From positions 72,475,264 through 72,539,263 of the forward strand of contig OX326958.1 of NCBI GenBank assembly GCA_946800325.1: DNA of 64,000 nt, written 5' to 3'. Numbering within the stretch: the first letter of the stretch is position 1; every line of letters starts with the position of its first letter. This DNA comes from Luzula sylvatica (taxonomy: Eukaryota > Streptophyta > Magnoliopsida > Poales > Juncaceae). This document shows, in pieces, positions 1 to 11,035 of the stretch. The notes under the pieces are model-generated. The model was not told where the DNA came from, searched no databases, and worked only from the letters and a program-made list of their open reading frames with translations. Made by a program: the position numbers and the translations under genes.

Positions 1-350
1 TAATAATATGCCACATCAATAATGTATGATGATGTGGCTTTCTAAGAATGCTTAAAAGATGGTGTAAAATAATAACACATAAATGACTACACAAAATATG
101 ATCTTCAAAAAATCTAACAAAAAATTAATGATTGAGATTAAACCACATCATTACATCTAATGGTTCAAATTAATACTTAAAAATAATAATACAAAATGCA
201 TGTCTTAAATTATCAAATATCATATTAATGGATATGATGAAGCCACATCACACAATCTAATGGTTAATAATCAAGATAAGAATGATGATGTGGCTTCATG
301 AGAATGCTCAAAGATAGGTGCAAAATAAGGGGGTGGGTTAATTAGTTTAT
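1..350. repeat. short direct repeats, no gene
   Basis: A block around ATGATGATGTGGCTT at about 25-70 recurs at about 283-330, and CCACATCA...TCTAATGGTT recurs near 145 and 245. These are diverged direct repeats in AT-rich intergenic DNA. No coding signal is seen. Confidence 0.5.
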
Positions 351-749
351 TTAGAATAATTAATTAGTTTAACATTGGGTCTCAGCAAAAATTTAGCGGC
401 ATGTGTTAGTTTTTCTTTTTAATTAGATTTTTAGCAATATCATTAAACTTTTTTATTTCAACAATGACTAAGCACCTATCATCTTGTGATGGTTCAAGTA
501 CAAATTGGACATGTGTCATATTGGTAGGGTTGATGTTAAAGTATAAATTGCAAATTTGCATTTAAACTTTCTTTTTCTTTTTCTTTTTCTTTTTTAAGTT
601 GCTTTTTGGCCAAATGTGTGGTCCTTTTGTGGTGGTGGGTTCTCTTGCAAAAAAATTCAAAATTCAAAAACATGTACGGTATGCATCTAATCCCATTGGA
701 AGCTATATAGGGAGGGGGCTGTAACGTACGGGAAACCCATTTTTTCAAT

Positions 750-910
750 ACATGTTGGGTATTATTATTTATTACCCATTTTTTTATAAAATGTACTTTA
801 TTGATTCGATTTATAGGCTCCTTTTCTTGATTTTAGGTTGAAAATTGGGCTTCAATATTGGTGTGCCAAAATCTTGATTTTCTAATGTTTTTTCAATTCA
901 TTTTTACTAT
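750..910 (-). repeat. repeat module A, inverted copy
   Basis: This is the reverse complement of a module that recurs across the window (key strings CCCAACATGTATTGCA, ATTGAAGCCCAATTT and a TTTAAAAATTGGATAACAA-like core). Other copies lie near 8200, 27420, 33200, 34250, 41870, 43710, 50060, 61570 and 62280. No terminal inverted repeats or target duplication could be fixed. From 350 to 750 the sequence is AT-rich with a TTTTTC-rich pyrimidine tract (about 566-595) and no supported gene. Confidence 0.6.
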
Positions 911-980
911 GTGGATTTGGTTATGAGTGTACTTTGAATTTTATTGTTTTTTATTTTTATCAATGTATGAACTAAAAAAA

Positions 981-1160
981 TATACTACAATATTATTGCC
1001 ATAATCAATGGACATATAGCTTGCTTGGTTGAGTTTGATGTACAAAAATATACTACAATATTGTTATCATAATCAATGAACATATAACCTGTTTGGTTGA
1101 GTGTGAGGTACAAAAATATACTACAAAAGGTTGTGAGCTCGAACCACATTAACATCAACG
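981..1160 (+). repeat. 66-bp tandem duplication with SINE-like sequence
   Basis: Two adjacent units (about 981-1047 and 1048-1117) share TACTACAATATT and CTTGGTTGAGT-like strings. The second runs into GGTTGTGAGCTCGAACC, a decayed version of the A box/B box body of the SINE at 41699-41832. It is best read as a tandemly duplicated, degenerate tRNA-derived SINE. Confidence 0.45.
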
Positions 1161-1560
1161 AATGAATAATATATGATTGGCTCGCTTTAAAGTTTAATCT
1201 CCGTCACATCTACATAATTCATCCGAGGCTCGATTTTACTCCGACTCTCAGTTGCTAAGACTGATGATTTGTCTTTGCACAGATCTCGCGGGGAAAGCTT
1301 GAGTTCTTCTGTTGTGGTTACCAATGAGCGTGCCATATTGTACCATTTTCTTTGTTGAGAAATTGTAAGGACAAATTCGTTGACCTTGAAATTAGGTTTA
1401 CTACTGAAATGTTCAACAACACAAAATATTGATTCGAATCAAAAAATTAAAAAGGTAAAAAAAAATAGCGTTCATGTTTTTACTTTTTGGAAGCGAAGTT
1501 CCACGTTAAAACTAAATTTGATATTTTGAGTTTGTCAAGGGTATCCATCATGTTTTCTAT
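1160..1560 (-). repeat. distal part of repeat module A, inverted
   Basis: Strings such as GAGAAATTGTAAGGACAAA, GAAATGTTCAACAACA and ACTTTTTGGAAGCGAAGTT recur as reverse complements at 8500-8560, 27650-27750 and 30870-30980. This marks the same dispersed repeat as at 750-910. No gene is evident. Confidence 0.55.
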
Positions 1561-3213
1561 GCCACATAATGAATCCAGGTTTGTAATTTGAGAAGGGCTC
1601 AATTTTTTTGGAAATTTGGATTCCTTGTTCATGGCCGACCGAGATTATTATGATATTATGTTTAGTTGGGCCTTTCTTTTTTCAATTGCACCATATATTA
1701 CAGTACATGATTTTTTAGTTTTCTTAGATATGGGTTGACCTTTTTTAAAATACGATGATTATATGGCTTTCTCCTCTTCGAATTTCCAATGGCAGCACCT
1801 AGTTCTACACTATACGAGAACATATGATAAGTCGTACATGCATCTTTTGTAAAATATTCACAATTTTGTTTTGAAGAAGCTGTTATATTCATTTCCAATA
1901 AAGTATACCATTCTATAAGTCTTGAGGAACATTTAGTCTAACACATGCTATGCATCAACCTGCACTCCAAGAATAACAACAAAGTTCAAGTCAATATATA
2001 TATGATTTGGGCATATAGAACATAAATACAATACTGCATACTTAATATCATATACAATTCAGAATATATATGAATTGGGGCTTTCGAAAATTATGTTTCT
2101 TTAATCTGACCCAATACTTGGACCAACTTACAATCTTGGCACAATTACGGAGTCATCTTAGTTTTTGAAAGAGAGCCTAAAGCACGAAACGTGTTCTTGC
2201 AGCTCAGTATTTTATTGATAAGTTTGTCAAACATACACAAACAATTCAAAACAACAAACCCTAGTGAGCTAGAAAGACAAACCCGAAAAGTTCAATGCCT
2301 TTATAACAATTTAGAATAATCTCTTATATTGATCTCGGTGTTGGACCTATCTTCTTGAAGATCGTCATATGTGTCGACTCGTTGTGTATGTATCGTAATC
2401 CACGGTGCAGAAGAGCATCAGATGTGTCGACTCGTTGTGTCCGTGTCATGTGCCATGTGCATGTGCCATAATCCATTCATTCTTCATTTAGTTAGAAGAT
2501 GGCGAACCAGAAGGAGGGATAGGCCGTCTTTGAATGTGTCATATCGTAATCCACGGGGTCATCTTAGTTACTGTAGAGTATAACCCCATGAACATAAAAT
2601 AAGCTCCGGAAGGAGGGAGAGATCAGGAGTTAGAAGATGGCGAACCAGAAAAAGAAAGATAAAATTCGATCTTCAATGGAGAAATTGAAAAGAGTTAACT
2701 AGAAAATCATTTAGCTAGATCTGAAAATATTGCTCATTTATATTTTTCTTTTCTTTCTCTTGTCTGTTCATAACATGGAGAGGCCAATCGATGAATTGTG
2801 TGGAGATCTAAAGACAATTGTCATAGAAGAATTAGATGTAATTGACTCAGCTTGCATATTTCAAATATATTAATCCAAAGTCAGCAGTTTGGGAGGCCAG
2901 ATAATATGGCAAGTCGAATTAATATTTGGCATGGTCTGTTTGAAAATCAGTATATCGAATCCTGCTGAAATTACAAAGAACCATACGGAAATTAAGCTCC
3001 AATAAAATATATAAAAATTATGAAATTTATTTTTCAAAAAAAAAAAAAAATTATGAAATTTCTACTTGTAAAAGTATCCATGGATGTGAGAAATTAAGCT
3101 CCAATAGAAATGGATAATTTAACTCCAATAACATGTGTGTTGTCGACACACCATATAGACATCTATGTACACATGAGAAATATTACAATAATCATCAAAC
3201 CATAAATATTTTC
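1561..3213. other. AT-rich intergenic stretch, no gene seen
   Basis: No family-like coding sequence is visible. Around 2370-2660 short motifs recur (TGTGTCGACTCGTTGTGT at about 2371 and 2427; AGAAGATGGCGAACCAGAA at about 2494 and 2633), which indicates small local duplications. An 18-base A-rich run lies near 3040. Confidence 0.5.
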
Positions 3214-3358
3214 GATCCATAAATACATTACAATACAAGCATTACAAGCATCCAACACTTAACTTAATAGATTACAACGCATCACGAAATCCTAAACACA
3301 TTACAATATAGCCATTACATAATCTAACCTTTAATAGATTACAATACATCATCAAACT
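3214..3358 (+). repeat. ~70-bp tandem repeats, interrupted by a retroelement
   Basis: Units built on ACATTACAATA...TTAATAGATTACAA(C/T) recur about every 65-75 bp. The array continues at 6386-6460 on the far side of the insertion at 3359-6385. The retroelement therefore landed inside a pre-existing tandem array. Confidence 0.6.
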
Positions 3359-6300
3359 GACGTTGTTTGCGCTCAAGTTTTTAAGTCGTCTTGGGTGCTT
3401 TTTTTTTTTTTGGTTTATTTCGAACCGGACATTTTTGGCTGATTAAGAGAAAGCGTTGTGATGAAGTGTAAAGAACTCATTCTTGTCTGGGAGGAAGGAG
3501 GCGATTCAAGAAGGACTCAAGAAGTCTACTGAGGTGATTCAAGAAGTGATCTAAAGCAATTAAACAAGGCTGTTACTCAACTATTCAGGCGGTTCAACCA
3601 ACATAAAAGAGTGGAAAAGACTGTTTTTTTGGTTAAAGTCCAATTATACAAGATTTGCAAAAGCCAAAAATAGAGGGATCTTGAGCAAATTCACCATTAC
3701 TAAGACCTCCATTTACCAATACAAACCAAAAACCAAATACACAATCATTCCAAATACAAACACAAACTAGAATTGCCAAGAATTTCATTGCCAAAAACAT
3801 TCCTGCCAAGACCATTACCAAGACTTCATCACCATTGCCAAGACTTCATCACCATTGCCAAAAATTCCATTGCCAAGAATAGTCCTGCCAAAACACTCAA
3901 CTCATGTTCAAGAAGAGAAGAGTGGTGGTGTACTGTTCTTCTTCCTCCGTGAGACTCTAGCTACCTCTCCAGTTCAAATTCATCCTCTCCAGTGAAGCTT
4001 TCTCTCCAGTGAATCTTCTCCAGTGAATCCTCTCCATTGAATCTCTCCTATCCAGTGAATTCAAGAGGTTTATCAGAGAATCACAAAAGTGAGGTTAAAA
4101 AGGAGAGAGATGAGGCAATCAAGATTTAGAAAGAAATGTTATGGTTGTGGATATTTCGGGCATTTCAAAAGAGATTGTATAAATTCTCATTTCTATTCTA
4201 AACCTTCATACATCTATAATCAGTTACCTTTGAGTCCGAAATTACGATGCCAAGATCCAGCTCCAACTCTCAGTCAAATTAGCAAATTGGATTATCTAAT
4301 CAAACAAATGGATAGGTTAGTTAATATATGGAGTAAAATTGATTTTGGTAAGAATTTAAATGAAGAATTAGTACCTGAGTTCTTGCATAAAATACCAACA
4401 AAGAATCAAATGAAGAAAGGATCTCTCAGACAAGAATGGGTTATTAAAAAAAGAAAGCCAGTTTATGAGTGGAGAATCAAAGCAAAACCCTCAGATTTTC
4501 AGATCATCACTGGGTTAGAAGGTAACTCAAATGAATTGACCTCAAGCAAGAATTTGGTTCCAATTTTAAATCCAATCACACAGTTGAAACTGATTCCAAT
4601 TGGATCCCAAATTGCCCAAATCCTTAACCCAAATTCAAATTCCACCATCAATCAAGAAGAGAATGAGAGAGAGGAGAGTTCAAATAAGAAAGAGTTAAAG
4701 GAGATGAATGGAGGAGGCTTTTCTGTGGCGGTACCATTATCGGTACCGGTACTGGTACCGGTTCAATCCACAGAGGTACAACAAATTGTGATCAATCAGG
4801 CTGAAGCAGATCCAAATTCAAACTCAAATTCAATGCCAGTTTCAAATAACTATCCTTTAAATCCTTCAAATCAAATGGGACAGACCAAAATGGTGGACTT
4901 ATCAGAGGTTTTAAGAGTCAAACCTTTAAAATTCATGTATCATTTCCAATCAATACCAAACTCTCCAGAATTAAAAATTTCCAAAGGCAACTGCTCTTTT
5001 TCAAATAAATGCAAAGGAATTGTGTTGCCAGATTTAATACAGGGTGATGAGGATGAAGGTGTGGAAAAGAAGGTTGAAATAGAAAAGAAAAAAAGGATTG
5101 AAGTAGAGGAAGTAGGAAGAGAAAGTGAAAAGGAAAAGGAGGAGATAAAACAGGGGATTTTAGAGAGGAAAGAGAGATTAGCAAAAGGGCAAATGAAATT
5201 TGAAGCAGTAACGCAAATGCCAAACATTAAAATCGCCCATGATTTTGAAAAACATAGAAGGAGTTTGAGAATTAAACAGAAGAAATCAGGGAATAATTTT
5301 GAAAATTCAGATTTGAAGAGAAAAGTTAGAAGGAAAAAAATTCAGGATCTTATTAATAAAGAAATCATATTAACTATGGATAATATCGATTATAATAAGG
5401 ATGATGAAATCCATAATATGGACGCAAATATACTACGTAAGTGTGGTTTAGAAATTGCAATTGATTAACTGACAAGAGGTAATCCTAATTTAACAGAGTA
5501 ATTAAAAGAGAGAGAGGAAGAGTAAATGGTACACTGTTATTTGAGGCATGTGGAGGCAACAGAGGAAGGTTGCCCAATTGATAAATCGAGTTCGAGGCAA
5601 CAGTAATCAGTAGCAACCTTGCACAAACGAGTATCAGTTCCAGAAGGTTGATAAATCGAGTTCGAGGCGACAGTAATCAGTAACAAGCTTGTACAATCGA
5701 GTACTTTGAGCTCTGTTTATTGAAGACGAAGAGAGAGAGATCAATGGTTTCTAGCTCGGTGACTAGGGGCTTGATCGATGGTTTAATGATAAATCGAGTT
5801 CGAGGAGACAGTGATCAGGGGCTTGAATCATCGCTTGTAATGGCAAGTAGTGGTAGAAACAGATTGATGGAGAAACATATTGATGGATGAACAGAAGAAA
5901 GAGATCGAAGGCGACATAGTTTCTAGGTCGTCGGTGGTGGCTTCTAGGTCGTCGGTGATGGTCGTCGGTGATGGTGAGGGTGAAGGCGAGAGTAGATCTG
6001 AGAGAGTAGATCCGATCGATAAAGTTCATGGAGGTTCATCTCTCCATTTCTCCATTAGAGAGTAGATCTGAGTTTTGATCGATGGTGGTTGCGGCTGAGT
6101 TTTGACAGGAGAGAGAGAAAGAGAGGTTATATATATATATATATATATCTTTTTCTAGGGTTTGGGTTTTCAAAGCATAGGAAATGAAAATCCTGGATTT
6201 TAAGGGAATTTTATTTTCCTAGGAGTTAGATAGTTTAGGATGTTAAAATCCTAAATTTGTTTATATGTTGATCTTTTAGTGTTGTTATAGGAATGGTGTA

Positions 6301-6385
6301 ATATCAAACTTGTAATAAACATTAAATATCAATATATGCAATATACGTAGGGCGTAAGAACCTACTATATTTTCTTCAAAAAAAA
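3359..6385 (+). mobile_element. non-LTR retro-insertion carrying an ORF1-like gene
   Basis: A 16-bp target duplication, AATACATCATCAAACT, lies at 3343-3358 and again at 6386-6401. The right copy directly follows a poly(A) run that starts at 6378. That is the signature of target-primed reverse transcription by LINE machinery. The 3.0-kb body has a 5' leader (3359-4109) with CCATTGCCAAGACTTCATCA repeats, one long ORF (4110-5468), and a 3' region with GATAAATCGAGTTCGAGG repeated near 5580, 5650 and 5790, a (TA)9 tract at 6129-6146, and a small stem GTAGG/CCTAC (6347-6351 with 6361-6365) just before the tail. No endonuclease or reverse transcriptase is encoded, so it depends on another element for movement. 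Confidence 0.85.
4110..5468 (+). CDS. zinc-knuckle ORF1-like protein of a non-LTR element
   Basis: This is an uninterrupted 452-aa ORF. The frame is open a little upstream to a GTG at 4089, but the first in-frame ATG is 4110. Near the N-terminus it has a CCHC zinc knuckle, CYGCGYFGHFKRDC (CX2CX4HX4C), a single-stranded nucleic-acid binding motif typical of Gag and LINE ORF1 proteins. The rest is low-complexity and strongly charged: a Pro/Val-rich patch near residues 207-216 and long Glu/Lys-rich, probably coiled-coil stretches after about residue 320, ending in a basic segment. I do not see the DUF4283 domain that usually precedes the knuckle in plant LINE ORF1. Its place inside a retro-insertion argues for a mobile-element protein. 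A retrocopied host RNA-binding gene is the alternative. Confidence 0.6.
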   Translation: MRQSRFRKKCYGCGYFGHFKRDCINSHFYSKPSYIYNQLPLSPKLRCQDPAPTLSQISKLDYLIKQMDRLVNIWSKIDFGKNLNEELVPEFLHKIPTKNQMKKGSLRQEWVIKKRKPVYEWRIKAKPSDFQIITGLEGNSNELTSSKNLVPILNPITQLKLIPIGSQIAQILNPNSNSTINQEENEREESSNKKELKEMNGGGFSVAVPLSVPVLVPVQSTEVQQIVINQAEADPNSNSNSMPVSNNYPLNPSNQMGQTKMVDLSEVLRVKPLKFMYHFQSIPNSPELKISKGNCSFSNKCKGIVLPDLIQGDEDEGVEKKVEIEKKKRIEVEEVGRESEKEKEEIKQGILERKERLAKGQMKFEAVTQMPNIKIAHDFEKHRRSLRIKQKKSGNNFENSDLKRKVRRKKIQDLINKEIILTMDNIDYNKDDEIHNMDANILRKCGLEIAID

Positions 6386-7093
6386 AATACATCATCAAAC
6401 TCGAAATACATTACTACAGTACATATTACATCATTGAACCCTTAATAGATTACAACACATCGCGCAAAGGGGTTTTGGAGTCGCAATAGTTCTGATCAAT
6501 GATTATAGGATTTTGTACGTTTTGCATGAGAATGTGGAGGAGAGTGTGAATCGATGAGACATATAGCAGTAGAGTGACACCATGTAAAAAATGTGGTCAG
6601 CATTTAGATATTATCAAAATAAAGATAATGAATTGATGAGTGAGTTCAATGAAGCGATGTATGTTATAACATTAGAAGTAGCTAGTAGATATAGATTTAT
6701 TTTATAGTTTTGAGATAAGATGTGTAAATATTACCTAAACAATATTTGCATTTTAATATAACATTAGAAGACAGATTTTAAGTCCTCTTTAAAAAAATTT
6801 AAAAAAATCGCAAGGAAAAATAAATATTTGCTTCTTGTTTTGTTCAAATACGAAATTTCTTTCTGTTTGGAATTTGGATTTATTTCCAATTCCCGAATAA
6901 ACTTTAAGCAACAAACAAAATATACTAAACTTGAATCTTTATTCTCCTAAAGAAAAATAATTCGATACATCAAGGCTTCAACAAAAATAAAAGAACTTAT
7001 ACAACAATACAACCATCTAACTCCAACACATACACAAGATTGTATATACAACAGTGCAACATAAGTCATAATCCAGTGCCAATATTATTAATA
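6386..7093. other. end of tandem array and 3' flank of P450 gene 1
   Basis: The first ~75 bases continue the tandem array of 3214-3358. From about 6850 to 7093 the sequence matches 16920-17173 downstream of P450 gene 2 (shared AAACTTGAATCTTT and TTAAGCAACAA-like strings). It belongs to the duplicated P450 block and probably holds the 3' UTR. Confidence 0.6.
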
Positions 7094-10000
7094 TTATTGC
7101 CACAAACCTAAATCATCTAGGCCAACAGCACATTTATATGGTGTTGCGAGTACTTTTAGAGGAGTTTTTCTTCCGATTGTGATTCCGATCGACTCGGACA
7201 TGTCGATTTCTTCAGGTTTGGCTCCATTAGGAAGCTTCCAGTCAAAATGGTACAGAAGGTTGGCCAATGGTAACTCGACATTTGCTAAGCCAAACGACAT
7301 GCCAGGACACATTCTTCTACCCGCACCGAACGGGAGAAACTCGAAATTATTCCCCTTGAAATCAACATTGTTGTTAACGAATCTTTCTGGCTTGAAATCC
7401 TCTGGATCTTCCCAGTACTTTGGATCTCTGCCTGCATCAAATAATTGAAAGCACTCGAATATTCGACTTAGCACATTATCTTGTACATAATGATATTATT
7501 GTGATGGGAAAAAATTGATTACCTATGGCCCATGCATTCACGAGGACGGTTGCTCCTTCGGGTATATCATAGCCAGAAACCCGACATGTCTCACGGCATT
7601 GTCTCGGGAGAAGGAGAGGAGCTGGTGGATGCAACCTCAGCGTCTCTTTGATGACTAGATGCAAGTAGTTCAATTTAAGAAGATCCAACTCAGATACATT
7701 CGTGCTTCCTTTGAGGACTTCCCGTATTTCCGATTGTACTTTTTTCATTACCCTAGGATTGCGAATGAGCTCGGACATGGCCCACTCTAGAGTCTTTTTC
7801 GAGGTCCCAGTGCCTCCCGCAAAAACATCCTGAAATTCAAAGACAAAATATTATGACGTGATCGATGAGAGATCGTGAATTGCTTTGAAATCTACATATT
7901 CTTCCAAAATATTTGTATAGGATCATAATAGATAACTTATGCATATTTTATTAAATAAAGTAAAGTGTCAGTAGATTTAAATCGTGTTGTGAACAGTACG
8001 AAGGTAAATATTTATGTATGGATTGTTCTGGCCTCACAAAAATCACCTTCTTGTCGGTGCCCATGTCCTGAAAACTCACCAATTTGCCTTCATCAAGTAT
8101 CCTCAATAGAACCACAACCAAATCCTCCATTCCATCTCCATGATTAATGGCCTCTTTCTCTCTAATAATATTATTGAAGCCCAATTTTCACGAAAAAAAA
8201 AATTGGTTCATCATTATTGAAGTCCAATTTCCAACTTAAAAATCGGAAACGAGCCTAATAAATAGAATCAACAAAGTACATTTTATCTTTAAAAATTGGA
8301 TAACAATAACCCCAACATGTATTGCAAAAAAACAAAACAAAAATGAATATGCATACCCAAAAAAAAAACAGATTTGGCCTTTTAAAACTTTTTAGGCAAA
8401 TTTTTCTTATATCAAATTTTTTTAACGTCGAACTTCACTTCCAAAAAGTAAAAACATGAATGCCATTTTTTTACCTTTGAAATTTTTTGATTCGGATCAT
8501 TTTTTTTTTGTTGTTGAACATTTCAGCATTAAACCTAATTTCAAGCTCAACGAATTTGTCCTTACAATTTCTCAACAAAATCATTGAGTCATTTAAATCA
8601 TTATAATGTGTAATAAGAGGAATATAATGATTAATAGACATTGAGTCATTTATTTGTTCTCCAATAATTGTGTTTTCCTTATTCTGATCACTGGTCGAAT
8701 TCTGACCTTGCAATATTTCATAAATAGTGCTATTATCCAAACCACACAAAATTTTTATTTTTTTCGCTCGAATCCAGTGAAAGGGGAGATGGATTGAGTT
8801 TTGAGTGCTTCAGATTTTAAAAGTTCGATCAAATTAGTCCTTTTAGCCTTTCTGCGATACTTGTTTTGATTAAACAATTTCGGCCTTGTTTTTTTAACTT
8901 GCCTTCTTGATCTCAAAGATCTTCTAGGCCGAGCACACAAAGATGGGCCTGCCTTATTAGAAGAGGTAGAGGCATTGAAGAGAATTAGACAATTAGAAAT
9001 ATACCATTAAAAAAAACAAAATTAGAAATATAAGAATGATGGGCTTGTTTTTGAAAAGAATTTGAATGGGTGCAATTTTTGAACAGGACAAGTAAAAGAG
9101 GAAATATTTTTCTTACTTTTGCAACCAGGCCCCTCATTTAATAATACAGACTTATTAAACCGGATTTATTTATTCAATTATCATCACTTCAATGAGAAAA
9201 TTGTAAGGAGAATCCATAACATCACTCTAGACTAATTACTACAGTCTATCCTTTATGTTAATAATTTATGTCTCATTTTGATTTAATAGGTATTTAAAAA
9301 TTATTAATGCGATGTGAAATTGTGAAATCACTAATCAACTCAAAACTATTGCCCTTTTGATTCTAAAATAGAAAAAATACCTACAGATTTTGTGGCCAAA
9401 TTCAAGAAGAGAATTAGAGAACTCACTACGATGACGGCTCTGACAGTATCGATGTCCAATGGAATCTCTAGTGCACCTTCGTCACATATCCTTAGTAGAA
9501 CGTCGACCAGATCATCCGTCTCTCCCTCTCCTCTCTTTCTCTTTCTATGCTGTTCGATAATCCTGTTCAGTATGACAGCTTTGGTCCTCTGGCAACTCTC
9601 GGCTTCACGTCTCGATCCGCTGATGAAGCTCACGAGGTTCGCAAGCCAAGACGAGGGGTACAAATCTCCCAAATTGAAACCTGCAGCGATCTTGCCCGAT
9701 CTATCGAGCACATTCAAAAGTGCTTTTTGGTCATCGCATTTGCTCCCAAAAATTGCCCGTGCCGCAGAATCTTTAATCATTATCGCGAACCTTTCACTGA
9801 GATCGACTACTTGACCATTAGACGAACTTGAAGAGATGGTCTCGATTAGGTTATTTGTTTCTTGTTCGCGAATCGACCTGAACGAAAGGACCCGTTTCGA
9901 GCTCAACAATTCCGTAATGCAAATCTTCCGCAACTGTCGCCAGTATTCTCCATAAGGAGGGAAGATTAAACCCTTTCCTCCTTGAGTAAAGATGTGGACC

Positions 10001-10320
10001 GTGGTGCTAATTGGCCGCGTTGCAAACGCGATGTCGTGGGCTTTCATGATTTCCCTTGCTCCGTCAGGGGAGGAGACTACAATAGTAGGAGTCTCTCCGA
10101 GCTGAAGGAGCATAATTGGACCGAACCGCAAAGATAAGTCGTGCATGGCTTGATGAGGAACAGAGCCAATCAAATCGCAGAGGTTTCCAAGTATGGGGTA
10201 TTGCCATGGACCTGGTGGAGACTTAATTGAGTTAGTTTTGGAAATTAATTTGTGTTTGAAAAAGAGAACGGAGAGAAACAGAGAGAAGAATAAGAGAGAA
10301 TAAGAAAGCCATGGTTCCAT
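7094..10320 (-). CDS. cytochrome P450, CYP71-like (tandem copy 1)
   Basis: Three exons on the minus strand, 10320-9427, 7829-7523 and 7431-7094, have GT-AG introns of 1597 and 91 bp and give 512 aa. An extra in-frame ATG lies at 10323. The predicted product is an ER-anchored haem mono-oxygenase: hydrophobic N-terminal anchor (about 4-22), proline hinge PPGP (35-38), C-helix WRQLRK (127-132), I-helix (303-308), K-helix KETLR with the ExxR pair E360/R363, FKPERF (413-418) and haem loop [10 protein letters not shown] with ligand Cys442. Length, intron phases and motifs fit plant A-type CYP71 enzymes, often terpenoid or alkaloid oxidases; the substrate is unknown. Oddity: the I-helix reads GGTGTS, with Gly306 where Asp or Glu is normal. 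Intron 1 holds a relic P450 exon and repeat DNA. Copy 2 lies 7 kb away in the same orientation. Confidence 0.93.
8038..8160 (-). pseudogene. relic P450 exon-1 end inside intron 1 of gene 1
   Basis: Read on the minus strand, this intronic stretch encodes [17 protein letters not shown] followed by [10 protein letters not shown], then GTGAGG. That parallels the true end of exon 1 ([15 protein letters not shown]...[10 protein letters not shown] followed by GTGAGT) and gene 3's IKAVIF followed by GTAAGC. It is therefore the tail of another P450 exon 1 with its splice donor still in place, about 200 bp upstream of exon 2. A shorter piece is kept at the matching place in gene 2 (18101-18158). Confidence 0.75.
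8165..8940 (+). repeat. repeat module A inserted in intron 1 of P450 gene 1
   Basis: The stretch from ATTGAAGCCCAATTTTCA through TTTCAGCATTAAACCTAA to about 8580 matches module A copies elsewhere. It explains most of the ~865-bp length difference from intron 1 of gene 2. From 8580 to 8940 the minus strand has two open stretches rich in Lys and Arg that resemble no family I know. From 8940 to 9426 I see only intron sequence, and its last part aligns with gene 2. Confidence 0.6.
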
Positions 10321-10558
10321 CATTTGAACTTCTCAGAGCTAATTGAGATCAATGTTATCTAATTCCGTGACTTCTTGAAATAAATTATTTTACCACTTTT
10401 AAGTCGTGGAAAAACCTATTGGATAGGAACCAACTCCATACATTACATAGGGCAGTCTCTCATTTATTTAGATGAGGTTTTCTTGGATACACCAAAAATT
10501 TCTATATTTTAGCAAACCTAGCCTAGCCGGTAAGAATTTTTATTTAGCATGTTATAGA
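10321..10558 (-). promoter_or_regulatory. upstream region of P450 gene 1
   Basis: About 190 bp next to the start codon are almost identical to the region upstream of gene 2 (19534-19720), so the proximal promoter was duplicated with the gene. I see no convincing TATA box. A hAT MITE begins 239 bp upstream of the start codon, so distal control may differ between the copies. Confidence 0.45.
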
Positions 10559-11035
10559 TAGGAGTGTTCAAACGGTTCGGTTTATTTGAATACCGAACCA
10601 GTCGAATTCGGTTTAATCGGTTCGGTTTTCGATTTATTTGGTTTGCTTCGGTTCGAAAAACGATATTGTCCTGTTTATTCGGTTCAGTTCGGTTTAACCG
10701 AACCGACCGAATAACATCTCATATTTCAAAAAAAAATTAATATGTTAATGTTAAATTATAAAAAGTTGTTTTAATAATCTTATAAATTAATTTAATTATA
10801 TTTTATGATATGTATTTATATTTTTTTGATAAATTTATTTTATTTTATAATTATAATGTTTCTTATTCGGTTTAACCGAATAAACCGAATAACAATTCGG
10901 TTTATTCAGTTCGGTTTTTAATTGGTTTGAAAGTTAAAACGGTTCGATCCGGTTTGAATTTAGTTCGGTTCGTTTTAAATTGGTTTAGTCTTATTCAGTT
11001 CGGGTTGAACCGAACCGATCGAATGAACACCCCTA
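10559..11035. mobile_element. hAT-type MITE (477 bp)
   Basis: The terminal inverted repeats begin TAGGAGTGTTCAAACGG on the left and, read inward, TAGGGGTGTTCATTCG on the right. The flanks are GTTATAGA (10551-10558) and GTTATAGC (11036-11043), an 8-bp duplication with one mismatch, as expected for hAT. Both ends carry runs of GGTTCGGTT and its complement AACCGAACC, so the element can fold back on itself. No transposase is present. Confidence 0.8.

Noticed and set aside
1698..1898. Small minus-strand frame (66 codons) as a gene
   Set aside because: Length is expected by chance in AT-rich DNA; no domain, neighbour or splice context supports it.
7179..7448. Plus-strand frames opposite P450 exons (also 9392-9831, 17199-17531, 18785-19366)
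   Set aside because: They are antisense shadows of verified P450 exons with no independent support.
8471..8940. Two minus-strand frames in intron 1 of P450 gene 1 as a nested gene
   Set aside because: They lie in and beside dispersed repeat module A, resemble no known family, and lack a start or splice context that joins them.
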